Source: an uncultured Latescibacterota bacterium (GTDB taxonomy: Bacteria; Latescibacterota; UBA2968; UBA8231). Taken from it: a DNA stretch of 64,000 bases. This document shows positions 43,124 through 52,760 of this stretch, piece by piece. The translations under genes and the position numbers were made by a program. The DNA lies in NCBI GenBank assembly GCA_958295495.1, contig OY282352.1, positions 496,001-560,000 of the forward strand, written 5' to 3'. Position 1 is the first letter of the stretch. Each line of letters begins with the position of its first letter. The notes beneath the pieces are model-generated. The model worked only from the letters and a program-made list of their open reading frames with translations, did no database searches and had not been told where the DNA came from.

Positions 43124-44005
43124 ATGCTCCAACGCACCCTTCTCGTCCTGCTCATCGCCACTTGCGCCCTCTCGTCTGGCTGCGCCACCGTCCGCCGCGA
43201 GCTGGGCTACGCCCTGATTTCCGACAAAACCGAAATCAAACTCGGCACTAAGCTAGCCGTCCAAATCGAGCAAAGCGAGCGCGTCCACGCCTCCGCGCAA
43301 CTCCAGTCTTACGTCCAGCGCGTCACCGCCGTCTTGGTTCAAGCATCCCGTGCCAATGGCCCCGACGCACAGCGCACCGATGGCCCCGAAGGCAGCGAAT
43401 ACGCACAGCGCGACGCCGACTCAACCCAACGCGCACAGCGCGACCGCCCGGGCATCCGCTACCGAGTGAAGGTCTTAGACGACCCCAAGCAGGTAAATGC
43501 GTTTGCCGTCCCCGGCGGCTACTTATACGTGTACAGCGGTCTGCTGTTGGTCTTAGAAGATGAAGCCGAACTAGCCGGCGTCCTAGCCCACGAGATCGGG
43601 CACATCGTCGGTCGCCACTCGGCCAACCAACTCGCCGCCCGCTTAGGCATAGACGTCCTCACCAGCCTCGCCCTCGGCGAAGACCCCTACCAACTCGGGC
43701 AGATCGCCTCCCAACTCGGCAGTGCCCGCTTTAGCCGCGACGACGAGCGCGAAGCCGATACCTTAGGCATCCGCTACGCCATCGCCGCCGGGTACGACCC
43801 GCGCGGTCTGCTGCGCTTTTTTGAAAAACTGAAAAAGCTCGAAGCGCGCCGGCGCTCCGACTTAGAAAAACTCTTCGCCAGCCATCCTCCTACCGGCGAG
43901 CGGATCCGCCGCATCGAGCGCCTGATCGACCAGTACGGGGGCAGCGGGGGGCAGCGCTACCGCGCGCGGTTTGTGCGGGAGACCGCGGTTTTGCGGCGCA
44001 AGTAG
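43124..44005 (+). CDS. M48-family metalloprotease lipoprotein (BepA/LoiP-like)
   Basis: 293 aa from ATG 43124 (AAGGAA upstream). The lipobox LSSGC at about residues 16-20 predicts outer-membrane or periplasmic lipid anchoring. HEIGH at 156-160 is the zinc site, and the third ligand is in DDEREADTLG. A ~40-residue hydrophilic insert with repeated DAQR/RAQR-like residues precedes the catalytic domain. Such proteases survey outer-membrane protein assembly. The C-terminal SHPPTGERIRRI motif is typical. Confidence 0.88.
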   Translation: MLQRTLLVLLIATCALSSGCATVRRELGYALISDKTEIKLGTKLAVQIEQSERVHASAQLQSYVQRVTAVLVQASRANGPDAQRTDGPEGSEYAQRDADSTQRAQRDRPGIRYRVKVLDDPKQVNAFAVPGGYLYVYSGLLLVLEDEAELAGVLAHEIGHIVGRHSANQLAARLGIDVLTSLALGEDPYQLGQIASQLGSARFSRDDEREADTLGIRYAIAAGYDPRGLLRFFEKLKKLEARRRSDLEKLFASHPPTGERIRRIERLIDQYGGSGGQRYRARFVRETAVLRRK

Positions 44006-44077
44006 CGCCCATTGTCGCGGTTCAATCCAACCCCTACCTTCTTGGGCAGCTTTTTCACTCCTCCGAGGAAATCCATA

Positions 44078-45091
44078 ATGTCCCTCGTCTTCCTCCTGCT
44101 GGCTCTGACCTTGCTGCCCGGCGCGCTCCTAGGCCAAGAGCGCCCACCGACGCCAGTCATCGTCGCCGCGGTCCTCGAACAACCGCTCGTCGAAGACCTC
44201 TCCTTTGTCGGGCGCATCCAGCCCCGGCGCTCCAGTCGCGTCGCGGCCGAGACCGAGGGACGAGTAATCAGGCGCTTCGCAGAAGCCGGCCAAGCCGTGC
44301 GCACTGGCGACCCCCTCTTCGAGCTAGCCAACGATCCGCTCCAAGCCGCGCTAGCCGAAGCACGGGCCGATTTTGCGCTGCGCCAGTTCAACCACGACCG
44401 CAGCCGCCAGTTGCGCGCCACCGACTCGGTCTCCGAGCAAGACCTGCGCGACGACGCCTACGAACTAGCCCGCGCCCAAGCCAAGCTAGCCGGTCTCCAA
44501 GCCCAAGTAGAAGACCTCTTCGTCCGCGCCCCCTTCGCCGGGCACATCATCCAGACCTTTACCGAGGTCGGCCAATGGGTCGGGCGCGGCGGCGAGATCG
44601 CCCAAGTAATCTCCATCGACACCGTCCGCGTGTACGTCGATGTGCCCGAACGCTACGTGCCGCAACTCACCTTGGGGGACCGCGCAGACCTCTTCGTCGA
44701 TGCCCTCGGCGGCGACCCCATCGCCGGCCGCGTGGTCGTCATCCTCGCCGAGGGCTACGCCTCCTCCCGCACCTTCCCGGTCGTCGTCGGGGCCCTCAAC
44801 CGAGAGGGCCGGATGCGCAGCAATATGTCCGCACGAGTGCGCTTCCAGATCGCGCAACCCAAGACATCGCTCCTAGTACACAAGGACGCCCTAGTCTCCG
44901 GCCGACAAGGACAGGTCGTGTACCTCGCCCGCGACGGCAAGGCCGTCAGCTATCCCGTTCAGACCGGACTAGCGCACAAGGGCTACGTAGCCGTTACGGG
45001 CGAGCTCGCACCCGGCGACCTAGCGGTGGTGCGCGGCAACGAGCGACTGACAGACGGCCAAACCGTGCGCATCATCCGCCGGCAGCCATAG
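44078..45091 (+). CDS. RND efflux periplasmic adaptor (HlyD/AcrA family)
   Basis: 337 aa from ATG 44078 (GAGGAAA upstream); signal peptide ends near ALLGQE. Membrane-fusion layout: VEDLSFVGRIQPRRSSRV, a barrel-sandwich (lipoyl-like) half, a short coiled-coil hairpin (residues ~85-130), the second half with VRAPFAGHI, and C-terminal beta-barrel domains. It should bridge the following inner-membrane pump to an outer-membrane channel, which is not encoded here. Confidence 0.9.
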   Translation: MSLVFLLLALTLLPGALLGQERPPTPVIVAAVLEQPLVEDLSFVGRIQPRRSSRVAAETEGRVIRRFAEAGQAVRTGDPLFELANDPLQAALAEARADFALRQFNHDRSRQLRATDSVSEQDLRDDAYELARAQAKLAGLQAQVEDLFVRAPFAGHIIQTFTEVGQWVGRGGEIAQVISIDTVRVYVDVPERYVPQLTLGDRADLFVDALGGDPIAGRVVVILAEGYASSRTFPVVVGALNREGRMRSNMSARVRFQIAQPKTSLLVHKDALVSGRQGQVVYLARDGKAVSYPVQTGLAHKGYVAVTGELAPGDLAVVRGNERLTDGQTVRIIRRQP

Positions 45092-45097
45092 TCCGTC

Positions 45098-48000
45098 ATG
45101 CGCCTAGTCGATACAGCCATCAAGCGGCCCGTCAGCGTAATCGTCGGCGTGCTCTTCGTCGCGCTCTTCGGCCTGATATCCCTCTTTCGCATCCCCGTTC
45201 AACTCACCCCGGACGTCGATCGGCCCATCGTCACGGTCACTACCTTGTGGCCGGGCGCTAGCCCCGAAGAAGTCGAGCAAGAGATCGTCCAGCGCCAAGA
45301 GGAACAGCTCAAAAGCGTTGAGGGATTGGTGCTGATGACCAGCGAGAGCAACGACAGCCGCGGAGTAGTAATCCTCGAATTCAACGTCGGCGTCGATCCA
45401 GACGCGGTGCTGCTGTTGGTGTCCAACAAGCTCGATCAAGTAGCAGGCTATCCGCTCGACGCCGAGCGGCCCGTGCTCTCGGCCGGCGGCACCGGCCCAG
45501 GCGGGGCCATCACTTGGCTGATCCTCGACGCCCTGCCCGACCGCGACGAACTGGATGTCGAGCGCTACCGCGACTACGCCGAGGAAGTCGCCAAAACCGC
45601 CCTTGAGCGCGTGCCCGGCGTGGCCCGCAGCAACGTCTATGGCGGCTACGACCGCCAGCTACAGGTCATCGTCGATCCGCAGGCCATGGCCGCCCGTCAG
45701 CTCACCGTGCAAGACCTAGCCCAAGCCCTCACTCGCGAAAACGCCAATACCAGCGCCGGGGCCTTTGACGAGGGCAAGCGCCGCTACATCGTGCGCACCG
45801 TCGGCCAGTACCAACAGCCCAGCGACATTGAGCAGGTCGTCGTCCGCTCGGCCAATGGCACCCGAGTCACCGTCGGCGAGATTGCCCGCACCCGCCTCGG
45901 CTACGTCCGCGCCGATGCCGCCGTGCGGCAAAAGGGCCGACCCGCCATTGCCATCAACGCCCAGCGCGAGACCGGATCCAACGTTCTCGAAGTCATGGAC
46001 GGCATCCGCCGCACCATCCGGGAACTCAACGAGGGGCCGCTGGCCCGCGAGGGTCTCTTCCTCACGCAGGTGTACGACGAGACCGACTACATAGACAGCG
46101 CCATCGGCTTGGTGCGCTCCAACATCATCGTCGGCGGCGCACTGGCCGTGACAGTGCTCTTTATCTTCCTGCGCAGCGTCAGCTCGGTGGCGATCATCGC
46201 CACGGCCATCCCGATTTCAGTTGTCGGCACCTTTTTGGCCATGTGGCTGTTGGGCCGCAACATCAACGTCATCAGCCTCGCCGGGATGAGCTTTGCGGTG
46301 GGCATGGTCATCGACAACGCCATCGTCGCGCTCGAAAACATTTTCCGCCACCAGCAGATGGGCAAAACCCGCGCCCGAGCGGCCTTGGACGGGGCCTCCG
46401 AGGTCTGGGGGGCACTCCTAGCCAGCACCTTGACCACGGTGGCCATCTTCCTGCCGATTGTCTTCGTCGAGGACGAGGCCGGTCAGCTCTTCCGCGACAT
46501 TGCCATCGCGGTCTCCTGCTCGGTGGTGCTCAGCTTGATCGTGGCCATCTCCGTCATCCCCAGCCTAGCCAACAAGATCCTCGGCGGCGACAAGCCGCGC
46601 GGGGATGCGCTGGCCGCTTGGGGCGACCGGGTGCGGACCTTTATCGCCCAAAGCGTCTTCCGCATCAGCGGCAGCACGATGTTGCGCTTGGGGGTCATCA
46701 CCGGGCTGATCGGCCTCTCGCTGGTCATCGCTTGGACCCTGCTGCCCAAATCCGAATACCTGCCCACCGGCAACCGCAACCTAGTCTTCGGCATCATTCT
46801 GCCGCCGCCCGGCTACAACCTCGACGAGCTGATCCAAGTCGGCCAGACCATTGAGGACGCCCTGCGGCCCCACTGGGAGGCGGCCGCGGCTCCCGACAGC
46901 CCCCAAACCCAAGCGCTATTGGGGCCGCCGGTTGACAACATGTTCTTCGTGGCCTTTGGCCGCTCGGCCTTCATGGGCGTGCGCTCGGCCGATCCGGCGC
47001 GGGTGCGCGAGCTGATCCCGATCATCCAAGGGCCTGTCTTCGGAGGGGTGCCGGGCACCTTCGCCATCGTCCAGCAGTCGAGCCTCTTCCAGCGCGGCGG
47101 GGGCAGCGGGCGGGCCATTGACATTGAGATCACCGGCCCCGATCTGGGCCGTCTCATCGGGCTGGGGGGCCGAGTTTTCGGCCAAGTCCGCCAAGTCGTG
47201 CCCGGTGCCCAAGCCCGCCCCATTCCCAGCCTCGACTTGGGCAACCCAGAAGTCCGCATCCACCCCGACCGGGTGCGCACCGCCGATTTAGGACTCTCGG
47301 CGCGGGACATCGGCTTAGCGGTCAACGCGCTATTAGACGGTGCCCTCGTCGATGGCTATCAGTTCGAGGGCGAGGAAATCGACTTGGTGCTGCGGGGCGA
47401 GGAGGATTGGTTTCGCACCCAAGACATTGCGGCCCTACCCATCTACACCCCGCGCGGCCAACTGGTGCCGCTCAGCGCCGTGGCCCGCGTCGAAGTAACC
47501 ACCGGCCCCGAGCAGATCAACCACATCGAGCGCAACCGGGCCATCACTGTCCAAGTCATCCCGCCGGAAACCATTCCCTTGGAGACGGCCCTCGATTCTA
47601 TACAAACCCAAATTGTCCAAGCCCTCGTCGATTCGGGCGAGTTGGCCCCGCCCTATCAGATCCAGCTTTCCGGCTCGGCCGACGACCTGCGGCGCACCCG
47701 CCAAGCTCTCCAGTGGAACTTCCTGTTGGCCTTGGTGATTACCTATCTGCTGATGGCTGCGCTCTTCGAGAGCTTCCTCTACCCATTCGTCATCATGCTC
47801 AGCGTACCCCCGGCGCTGGCTGGCGGCATCCTCGGGCTGGAGGTCGTCAACCGGATGCTGACCTATCAGCCGCTCGACATCCTCACCATGCTCGGCTTCG
47901 TCATCCTCGTTGGCGTAGTGGTCAATAACGCCATCCTCATCGTCCACCAGACGCTCAATATCCTGCGCGACGCGCCCCAAACCCCGCTCAAAGAAGCCAT

Positions 48001-48238
48001 CCGCGACGCGGTTTTCAGCCGCGTGCGGCCGATCTTCATGTCCATGATTACCAGTGCTTTGGGGATGCTGCCGCTGGTCGTCTTCCCCGGCGCTGGCTCC
48101 GAACTCTATCGCGGCTTGGGCAGCGTCGTCATCGGCGGCCTGCTGTTGTCCACGTTATTTACCCTCTTCCTAGTGCCCACCTTCCTCAGCTTGGCCATGG
48201 ATTTAAGGGGCTGGATCGGCCGCGTCTGGAGGGCATAA
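45098..48238 (+). CDS. RND efflux pump, inner-membrane permease (AcrB-like)
   Basis: 1046 aa, full length. The N-terminal helix VDTAIKRPVSVIVGV, helix bundles at ~330-530 and ~870-1040, two large periplasmic loops and AGMSFAVGMVIDNAIVALEN in TM4 with the proton-relay Asp. HAE-type pumps usually have Asp-Asp here; only one is clear. Substrates may be drugs, lipids or other hydrophobic compounds. Begins 6 bases after the adaptor gene. Confidence 0.92.
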   Translation: MRLVDTAIKRPVSVIVGVLFVALFGLISLFRIPVQLTPDVDRPIVTVTTLWPGASPEEVEQEIVQRQEEQLKSVEGLVLMTSESNDSRGVVILEFNVGVDPDAVLLLVSNKLDQVAGYPLDAERPVLSAGGTGPGGAITWLILDALPDRDELDVERYRDYAEEVAKTALERVPGVARSNVYGGYDRQLQVIVDPQAMAARQLTVQDLAQALTRENANTSAGAFDEGKRRYIVRTVGQYQQPSDIEQVVVRSANGTRVTVGEIARTRLGYVRADAAVRQKGRPAIAINAQRETGSNVLEVMDGIRRTIRELNEGPLAREGLFLTQVYDETDYIDSAIGLVRSNIIVGGALAVTVLFIFLRSVSSVAIIATAIPISVVGTFLAMWLLGRNINVISLAGMSFAVGMVIDNAIVALENIFRHQQMGKTRARAALDGASEVWGALLASTLTTVAIFLPIVFVEDEAGQLFRDIAIAVSCSVVLSLIVAISVIPSLANKILGGDKPRGDALAAWGDRVRTFIAQSVFRISGSTMLRLGVITGLIGLSLVIAWTLLPKSEYLPTGNRNLVFGIILPPPGYNLDELIQVGQTIEDALRPHWEAAAAPDSPQTQALLGPPVDNMFFVAFGRSAFMGVRSADPARVRELIPIIQGPVFGGVPGTFAIVQQSSLFQRGGGSGRAIDIEITGPDLGRLIGLGGRVFGQVRQVVPGAQARPIPSLDLGNPEVRIHPDRVRTADLGLSARDIGLAVNALLDGALVDGYQFEGEEIDLVLRGEEDWFRTQDIAALPIYTPRGQLVPLSAVARVEVTTGPEQINHIERNRAITVQVIPPETIPLETALDSIQTQIVQALVDSGELAPPYQIQLSGSADDLRRTRQALQWNFLLALVITYLLMAALFESFLYPFVIMLSVPPALAGGILGLEVVNRMLTYQPLDILTMLGFVILVGVVVNNAILIVHQTLNILRDAPQTPLKEAIRDAVFSRVRPIFMSMITSALGMLPLVVFPGAGSELYRGLGSVVIGGLLLSTLFTLFLVPTFLSLAMDLRGWIGRVWRA

Positions 48239-48263
48239 AAAAACCGGCCCCACAAGGGCCGGT
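48236..48263 (-). terminator. Intrinsic terminator
   Basis: ACCGGCCC/GGGCCGGT stem (48243-48263); on the minus strand it is followed by seven T, so it ends the leftward gene at 48346 and may also act on the converging RND operon. Confidence 0.8.
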
Positions 48264-48293
48264 CGCACAGCAACTCTGAATACGTCATCTATG

Positions 48294-48322
48294 TAGAGGC
48301 ACCCCTTGTGGGGTGCCCCTTG
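48294..48322. repeat. Short dispersed palindrome (REP-like)
   Basis: GTAGAGGCACCCCTTGTGGGGTGCCCC forms a GGCACCCC/GGGTGCC hairpin and resembles GTAGGGGCAA...TGGTT elements at 52674 and 59218. Confidence 0.4.
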
Positions 48323-48345
48323 GCCAGCACGGCCCTCGTGCGCCG

Positions 48346-48966
48346 CTAAAAAGACAGCTTTAGCCGCAGGGCGGGGACAGCGGCTTCGCGCCCGGGCAGA
48401 GCACCCAACTCTACGTTCGTGGCCACCTTGTTGATAGACTGGACTTGGTCGCGCAGATGGGCTAGCGATGCGATCTTGACCCACGCCGACAGAGGCACCC
48501 AACCGGCCGCGGTCTCTCCACCGGTCAGAATAGCCGTCCCCACAGCCGTCACCGTCAAGCCCATGAGCGCGAGCCCTTGTTTGTGCTCTCCAATGTAGAA
48601 ATAGCCCGCGCCCGGTACGGGTAGCTCTAGCAGGAAGGCCAACAGCCCGGACTTTGGCCGTTGGTACGCGGCGCGGCGCACCTGAATGCGATGCGTCCCC
48701 AACGTACGCAGCGAGCGAATGTCGGCCAGCGAGTATGCGGCCTCCCGCTCCTGCAAGGCACCGACGACCTCGACGACCGCCACTGAATCCGCCTCAATCG
48801 CCTCCACGCGCAACGAGCGCACCCGGCCATCAGTAAGCACAACTTCGCCCCACGCCTCTTCGGCCTGCATCTGTTGTAGCAGGCTCCGCACCTGTTCTGT
48901 CTCCATGACCGCCTCGGCCCCGCGTACCAGCATCAGGATCGCCGGCAGCCAAATCCATAGTCGCAT
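48346..48966 (-). CDS. Small membrane protein of unknown function
   Basis: 206 aa from ATG 48966 (GAGGTG upstream). A signal peptide ends near RGAEA; residues ~20-110 are a soluble region predicted to hold a small beta domain (VVLTDGRVRSLRVEAI, as in carboxypeptidase- or Sm-like folds); two hydrophobic segments follow (LLELPVPGAGYFYIGEHKQGLALMG, VTAVGTAILTGG), the first with the look of a DUF5683-type membrane motif. Convergent with the RND operon. Confidence 0.6.
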   Translation of the reverse strand: MRLWIWLPAILMLVRGAEAVMETEQVRSLLQQMQAEEAWGEVVLTDGRVRSLRVEAIEADSVAVVEVVGALQEREAAYSLADIRSLRTLGTHRIQVRRAAYQRPKSGLLAFLLELPVPGAGYFYIGEHKQGLALMGLTVTAVGTAILTGGETAAGWVPLSAWVKIASLAHLRDQVQSINKVATNVELGALPGREAAVPALRLKLSF

Positions 48967-49098
48967 TTTCACCTCATTATGAAATTGTCGATTCTGCTTT
49001 CTCAATCTACCCGACGCCTCTTCGTCTTGTCAAGCCGCCATGACCCAGCGCAGCCCATTGCTCCCCCTAACGCCAACCCCTATTTTCAAAACCTCATT

Positions 49099-49884
49099 AT
49101 GCCGGCCCAACTCCAACAAGCCATAGCAGCCACCCGCGAGGCAGGGGCGCTGACCTTGCAGTACTTCGGCGGGGCATTTGAGGTCGCCTACAAAGACCGA
49201 AACGATCCCCTGACCGCGGCGGATCTCCAAGCCGACGCCTACCTCAAGCAAGCGCTGCGGGATCTGCGCCCAGACTGTGGCTGGCTCTCCGAAGAGACTG
49301 TCGATGACCGCCAGCGCCTACACAAAGAAGCCTTGTGGATCGTCGATCCAATAGACGGCACCCGCGAGTTTGTCGAAGGCATCCCCGAATACGTGGTCGC
49401 CGTGGCCTTAGTCGAAGGCGGCGAGCCGACCCTAGCGGTTATCTACAACCCCGCACAGGAGGAAGTTTTCGCAGCCGTGTCTGGCAGCGGTACCTTCCGC
49501 AACGGCCAGCGCGTGTTTTGCAGCGAGGTCCAATCCCTCGGCCAAGCCACGGCCATCGTCAGCCGCAGCGAGACCAAACGCGGCGAAATTGACCCCTTTC
49601 GCCCACACCTCGGCGCAATCCGCCCGGTCGGCAGCGTCGCCTACAAGCTGGCCCTAGTCGCTGCAGGGGCCGGCGACCTCAACTTTAGCGTCCAAGACAA
49701 AAACGAGTGGGACGTCTGCGCCGGCGACCTGTTGGTGCGCGAGGCCGGCGGACTCATGCACACGTGCGACCAGCAAGTGCGGATCTACAACCAAGTAGAT
49801 ACCCTCATCCCCGGCGGACTCGCCGCGGGTAACGCGCCGCTGGTATCACACATTCTCCACCTGATGCACGAGCAAAAGCAATGA
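49099..49884 (+). CDS. Inositol-monophosphatase family protein (CysQ/HisN-like)
   Basis: 261 aa from ATG 49099. Metal-site motifs of the family: SEE near residue 60, WIVDPIDGTREFV near 80-95, and EWDVCAGDLLVREAGG near 205-220. The order and the DPIDGT sequence fit 3'(2'),5'-bisphosphate nucleotidase CysQ best, although histidinol- or inositol-phosphatase activity is possible. An upstream in-frame start at 48979 would add 40 unlikely residues. Its stop overlaps the next gene's start. Confidence 0.88.
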   Translation: MPAQLQQAIAATREAGALTLQYFGGAFEVAYKDRNDPLTAADLQADAYLKQALRDLRPDCGWLSEETVDDRQRLHKEALWIVDPIDGTREFVEGIPEYVVAVALVEGGEPTLAVIYNPAQEEVFAAVSGSGTFRNGQRVFCSEVQSLGQATAIVSRSETKRGEIDPFRPHLGAIRPVGSVAYKLALVAAGAGDLNFSVQDKNEWDVCAGDLLVREAGGLMHTCDQQVRIYNQVDTLIPGGLAAGNAPLVSHILHLMHEQKQ

Positions 49885-51578
49885 TAACGGCCCGGATTGC
49901 AGCGGATTTTGTCGAAGAATACGCCACCCTCCTCGAACTCAGCGGGGCTTCTCCCTTCCGGGTCCGCGCCTACGCCAATGCCGTGCGCGCCCTCGAAACC
50001 CTAACGTCCCCCCTCGACGAGCTCCTCGCGGCCGGCACCCTGACCGAGGTCAAAGGCATCGGTGCCAGCGTGGCCGAACTCGTCGCCGAATTCGCCGACA
50101 CCGGCACGGCCCAAGCCTATGAAAAGATACGGGCCGCAACGCCCGAGGGTCTGCTCGACATGCTGCGGGTTCCCGGGTTGGGGCCGCGCAAGATCAACGC
50201 CATCCGCAAGGCCCTCGGCATTGAGACCCTCGACGCCTTGGAGCAAGCCAGCCGCGCCGGCCAACTCGCCGCCCTCAAGGGGTTTGGTCCCAAGACTCAA
50301 GCAACCATCCTCAAGGGCATCGAGTACATCCGCGCTCACGAGGGCCACTGCCGCACCGATACCGCGCACCAAAGCGCTCAAAGCCTGCTCGCCGCCCTGC
50401 GCTCCCACGCACAGCGCCTCGCCGTCGCCGGACAGGTACGCCGAGGGCGGGAGACGGTTCAACAGCTCGACCTCGTGCTCAGCACCCCCGACGCCGAGGC
50501 CGCCGCGGCTTTTGCGGCCCACCCGGATATCGCCGAAGTCCTCGCGCCGAGCACCGGGCGGCTGTCCAGCGGGCTGCAAGCCAACTTGCACGTGGTCTCA
50601 GACGATGCTTTTCCTGTGGCCCTACACTTCTACACAGGCAGCGAGGAACACCGCGCTGCACTGCGCGCCAAGGCCGCCGAGCGCGGGCTAGTCCTCAATG
50701 AACGCGGTCTCTGGCGCGGCGACGAGCGCATTGAGTGCGCGGATGAAGCGGCTTTGTTCGCCGCCTTGGGCCTCGCGTACATCCCGCCGGAACTGCGCGA
50801 GAACCAAGGTGAAGTCGAGGCCGCGGCCGCCGACGCGCTGCCCGAGCTGGTAACGACCGCCGACATTCGCGGTATGCTCCACGTGCATTCGACCTATTCG
50901 GATGGAGCCGACAGCCTAGAGGCCATGGCCCGCGCCGTGCGGGAACGCGGCTTTGAGTACATGGGCATTGCCGACCACAGCCAGACCGCGGCCTACGCCG
51001 GGGGGCTTAACGTTGTGGAAGTCCAACGCCAGTGGGAAGAAATTGACCGGCTCAACGAGGCGCTGGCCCCCTTCCGTATCTTCAAAGGCATTGAGTCGGA
51101 TATCCTCGGCGACGGCTCGCTCGATTACGACGACGACCTGCTCGCGCAATTTGACTTCGTGGTCGTCTCGGTCCATTCGCAGTTCAACTTGAGCCGCGAC
51201 GCCATGACCGCCCGCATCGTCCGCGCCATCGAGCACCCGGCTGCCACCATCGTCGGCCATCCAACCGGGCGCTTACTCCTCCGCCGCGAGGGCTACGCCG
51301 TCGATATCGAACAAATCATCGAAGCCGCCGCCTGCTGTGGAGTCGCCCTCGAAATCAACGCCCATCCAGCGCGGCTCGACCTCGACTGGCGTCACGTCAA
51401 AAAGGCGCGTGACCACGGCGTGCAAATCGCCGTCAACACCGACGCCCACAGCGTCGCCGGTCTGGACCATCTCGGCTACGGCATCGGCATCGCCCGCAAG
51501 GGCTGGCTCCGCGCCACCGACATCCCCAACGCGCTCGGCTGCGAAGCCATTGCCGCTTGGTTGCGCCGCCAAACATGA
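49881..51578 (+). CDS. polX: PolX-type DNA polymerase/PHP exonuclease with altered polymerase site
   Basis: 565 aa, typical length. N-terminal 8-kDa-like domain, helix-hairpin-helix segments (VKGIGASVAELV, VPGLGPRKINAI, LKGFGPKTQATIL), a palm region, and a C-terminal PHP domain (~335-560) with HVHSTYSDG, ADHSQ, ESDIL, SVHSQF, GHPTGR, EINAHP and NTDAHS all intact. In the palm, RRGRETVQQLD has Gln195 where the first metal Asp of the DxD is expected; only Asp197 remains. Polymerase activity may be lost while the 3'-5' exonuclease/AP-endonuclease function is kept. Confidence 0.88.
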   Translation: MITARIAADFVEEYATLLELSGASPFRVRAYANAVRALETLTSPLDELLAAGTLTEVKGIGASVAELVAEFADTGTAQAYEKIRAATPEGLLDMLRVPGLGPRKINAIRKALGIETLDALEQASRAGQLAALKGFGPKTQATILKGIEYIRAHEGHCRTDTAHQSAQSLLAALRSHAQRLAVAGQVRRGRETVQQLDLVLSTPDAEAAAAFAAHPDIAEVLAPSTGRLSSGLQANLHVVSDDAFPVALHFYTGSEEHRAALRAKAAERGLVLNERGLWRGDERIECADEAALFAALGLAYIPPELRENQGEVEAAAADALPELVTTADIRGMLHVHSTYSDGADSLEAMARAVRERGFEYMGIADHSQTAAYAGGLNVVEVQRQWEEIDRLNEALAPFRIFKGIESDILGDGSLDYDDDLLAQFDFVVVSVHSQFNLSRDAMTARIVRAIEHPAATIVGHPTGRLLLRREGYAVDIEQIIEAAACCGVALEINAHPARLDLDWRHVKKARDHGVQIAVNTDAHSVAGLDHLGYGIGIARKGWLRATDIPNALGCEAIAAWLRRQT

Positions 51579-51749
51579 CCCGTAGCGATTACCTCTCACA
51601 GCTTTTTCGGCGACTGCATACATTCCGTCAGGAAGCCCAACTTGAGCCTGAGCAGGTCGAAAAGAACCTTGTTTTGGGGCCAGGATGGATCCCACGATGC
51701 TACGTACCTCCTTGAGGGTGCCACCGGGAAGCAATTCACGGAAGTAATT

Positions 51750-52070
51750 CTAACGTTGCGAAATGGATGCGACTTCACCGACCCAGACGATGCCTTCACT
51801 AGGTTCGTCGTTGCGGAGGGTCGCCGATTTCGGAAATAATTCCAAATTTGGCCCTTTGCTTTCCTCCAAGCGTTTGTTGGAGGCCCGAACTTGCTCGGGG
51901 TCAACTTCAAATCCTATATAGGAACAGCCGAGGGTCAGTGCCGCGATTCCTGATAGTGCCCGAGCCCGAGAACGGGTCCAAGATCACGACGTCTTCTCCA
52001 CAGATTCCGTACGCCTCAATGCAGCGAATTGGCAATTCCTTTGGGAAGTGTGAGAAATGCAGCCCCATTC
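51750..52070 (-). pseudogene. C-terminal remnant of a site-specific DNA methyltransferase
   Basis: On the minus strand the translation gives FPKELPIRCIEAYG, then VILDPFSGSGT, the SAM-binding motif of N6-adenine/N4-cytosine methylases. After a one-base frame change it continues GIAALTLGCSYIGFEVDPEQV to a stop at 51750. The catalytic (D/N)PP(Y/W) part is absent. It overlaps the start of the uridine kinase gene. Bases 51579-51749 show nothing recognisable. Confidence 0.75.
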
Positions 52071-52677
52071 CAACGCTAAAGGGCCACCCCGCCTCATCGG
52101 CTTGGCCGGACCATCCGGTGCCGGCAAGACCACGCTCGCCCGCGCCCTCCAGACCCGCTTGCCCGGCCCGGCCACCGTGCTTTCCCTAGATGCGTACTAC
52201 CGCGACTTGGCCGGCCTCTCCGCAGCGGCAAGGGGCCGCGTCAATTTCGACGCACCCGAGGCTGTGGACCACCAGCGTCTCGCCGCCGATCTCCGCCAAC
52301 TTGCTGCCGGCCACCGCGTCGAAATTCCCGTGTACGACTTTGTCACCCACACGCGCCAAGCGAACCAACACAGCCTCACCCCCACCGACTTCCTGCTCGT
52401 CGAGGGCCTTTTTGCCCTCTACTGGCCCGCCATCAACGCCCTCTACCACCTGCGCCTCTTCGTTGCCGCCGCCACCGCGCTCTGCTTGGAGCGCCGCCTC
52501 GCCCGCGACCGCATCGAACGCGGCCGTTCCCCCGCCTCAATCCGCACCCAGTACCAAGAACAGGTCCGCCCAATGTACCGCCGCCACATCCAGCCCACCG
52601 CCCGCTACGCGGACTTGATTCTCGACGGCAGTACGCCCACCGAAGAACAGGTCGCGGCTGTCCTAAATGCTTTGTAG
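52057..52677 (+). CDS. udk: Uridine kinase-like phosphotransferase
   Basis: 206 aa. Walker A GPSGAGKTTLA at ~17-27, LSLDAYYRDL (substrate Asp), VNFDAPEAVDHQRL, VYDFVTHTR, and RRLARDRIERGRSP in the lid region, all characteristic of Udk. It phosphorylates uridine/cytidine in pyrimidine salvage. Length is usual. Confidence 0.88.
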   Translation: MQPHSNAKGPPRLIGLAGPSGAGKTTLARALQTRLPGPATVLSLDAYYRDLAGLSAAARGRVNFDAPEAVDHQRLAADLRQLAAGHRVEIPVYDFVTHTRQANQHSLTPTDFLLVEGLFALYWPAINALYHLRLFVAAATALCLERRLARDRIERGRSPASIRTQYQEQVRPMYRRHIQPTARYADLILDGSTPTEEQVAAVLNAL

Positions 52678-52706
52678 GGGCAATTCTTGCGGTTGCACTT
52701 GCCGCG
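52674..52706. repeat. Short dispersed element (REP-like)
   Basis: GTAGGGGCAATTCTTGCGGTTGC resembles the elements at 48294 and 59218. Confidence 0.35.
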
Positions 52707-52760
52707 CCCCGACCAACGGTCAGTAGCGATGGCCCCGTATAACCCGTCAGATAGCGTCCA

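Noticed and set aside
51642..51839. 65-aa plus-strand open frame (SKRTLFWGQDGSHDATYLLEG...)
   Set aside because: It overlaps the methyltransferase remnant on the other strand and has no ribosome binding site or recognisable motif.
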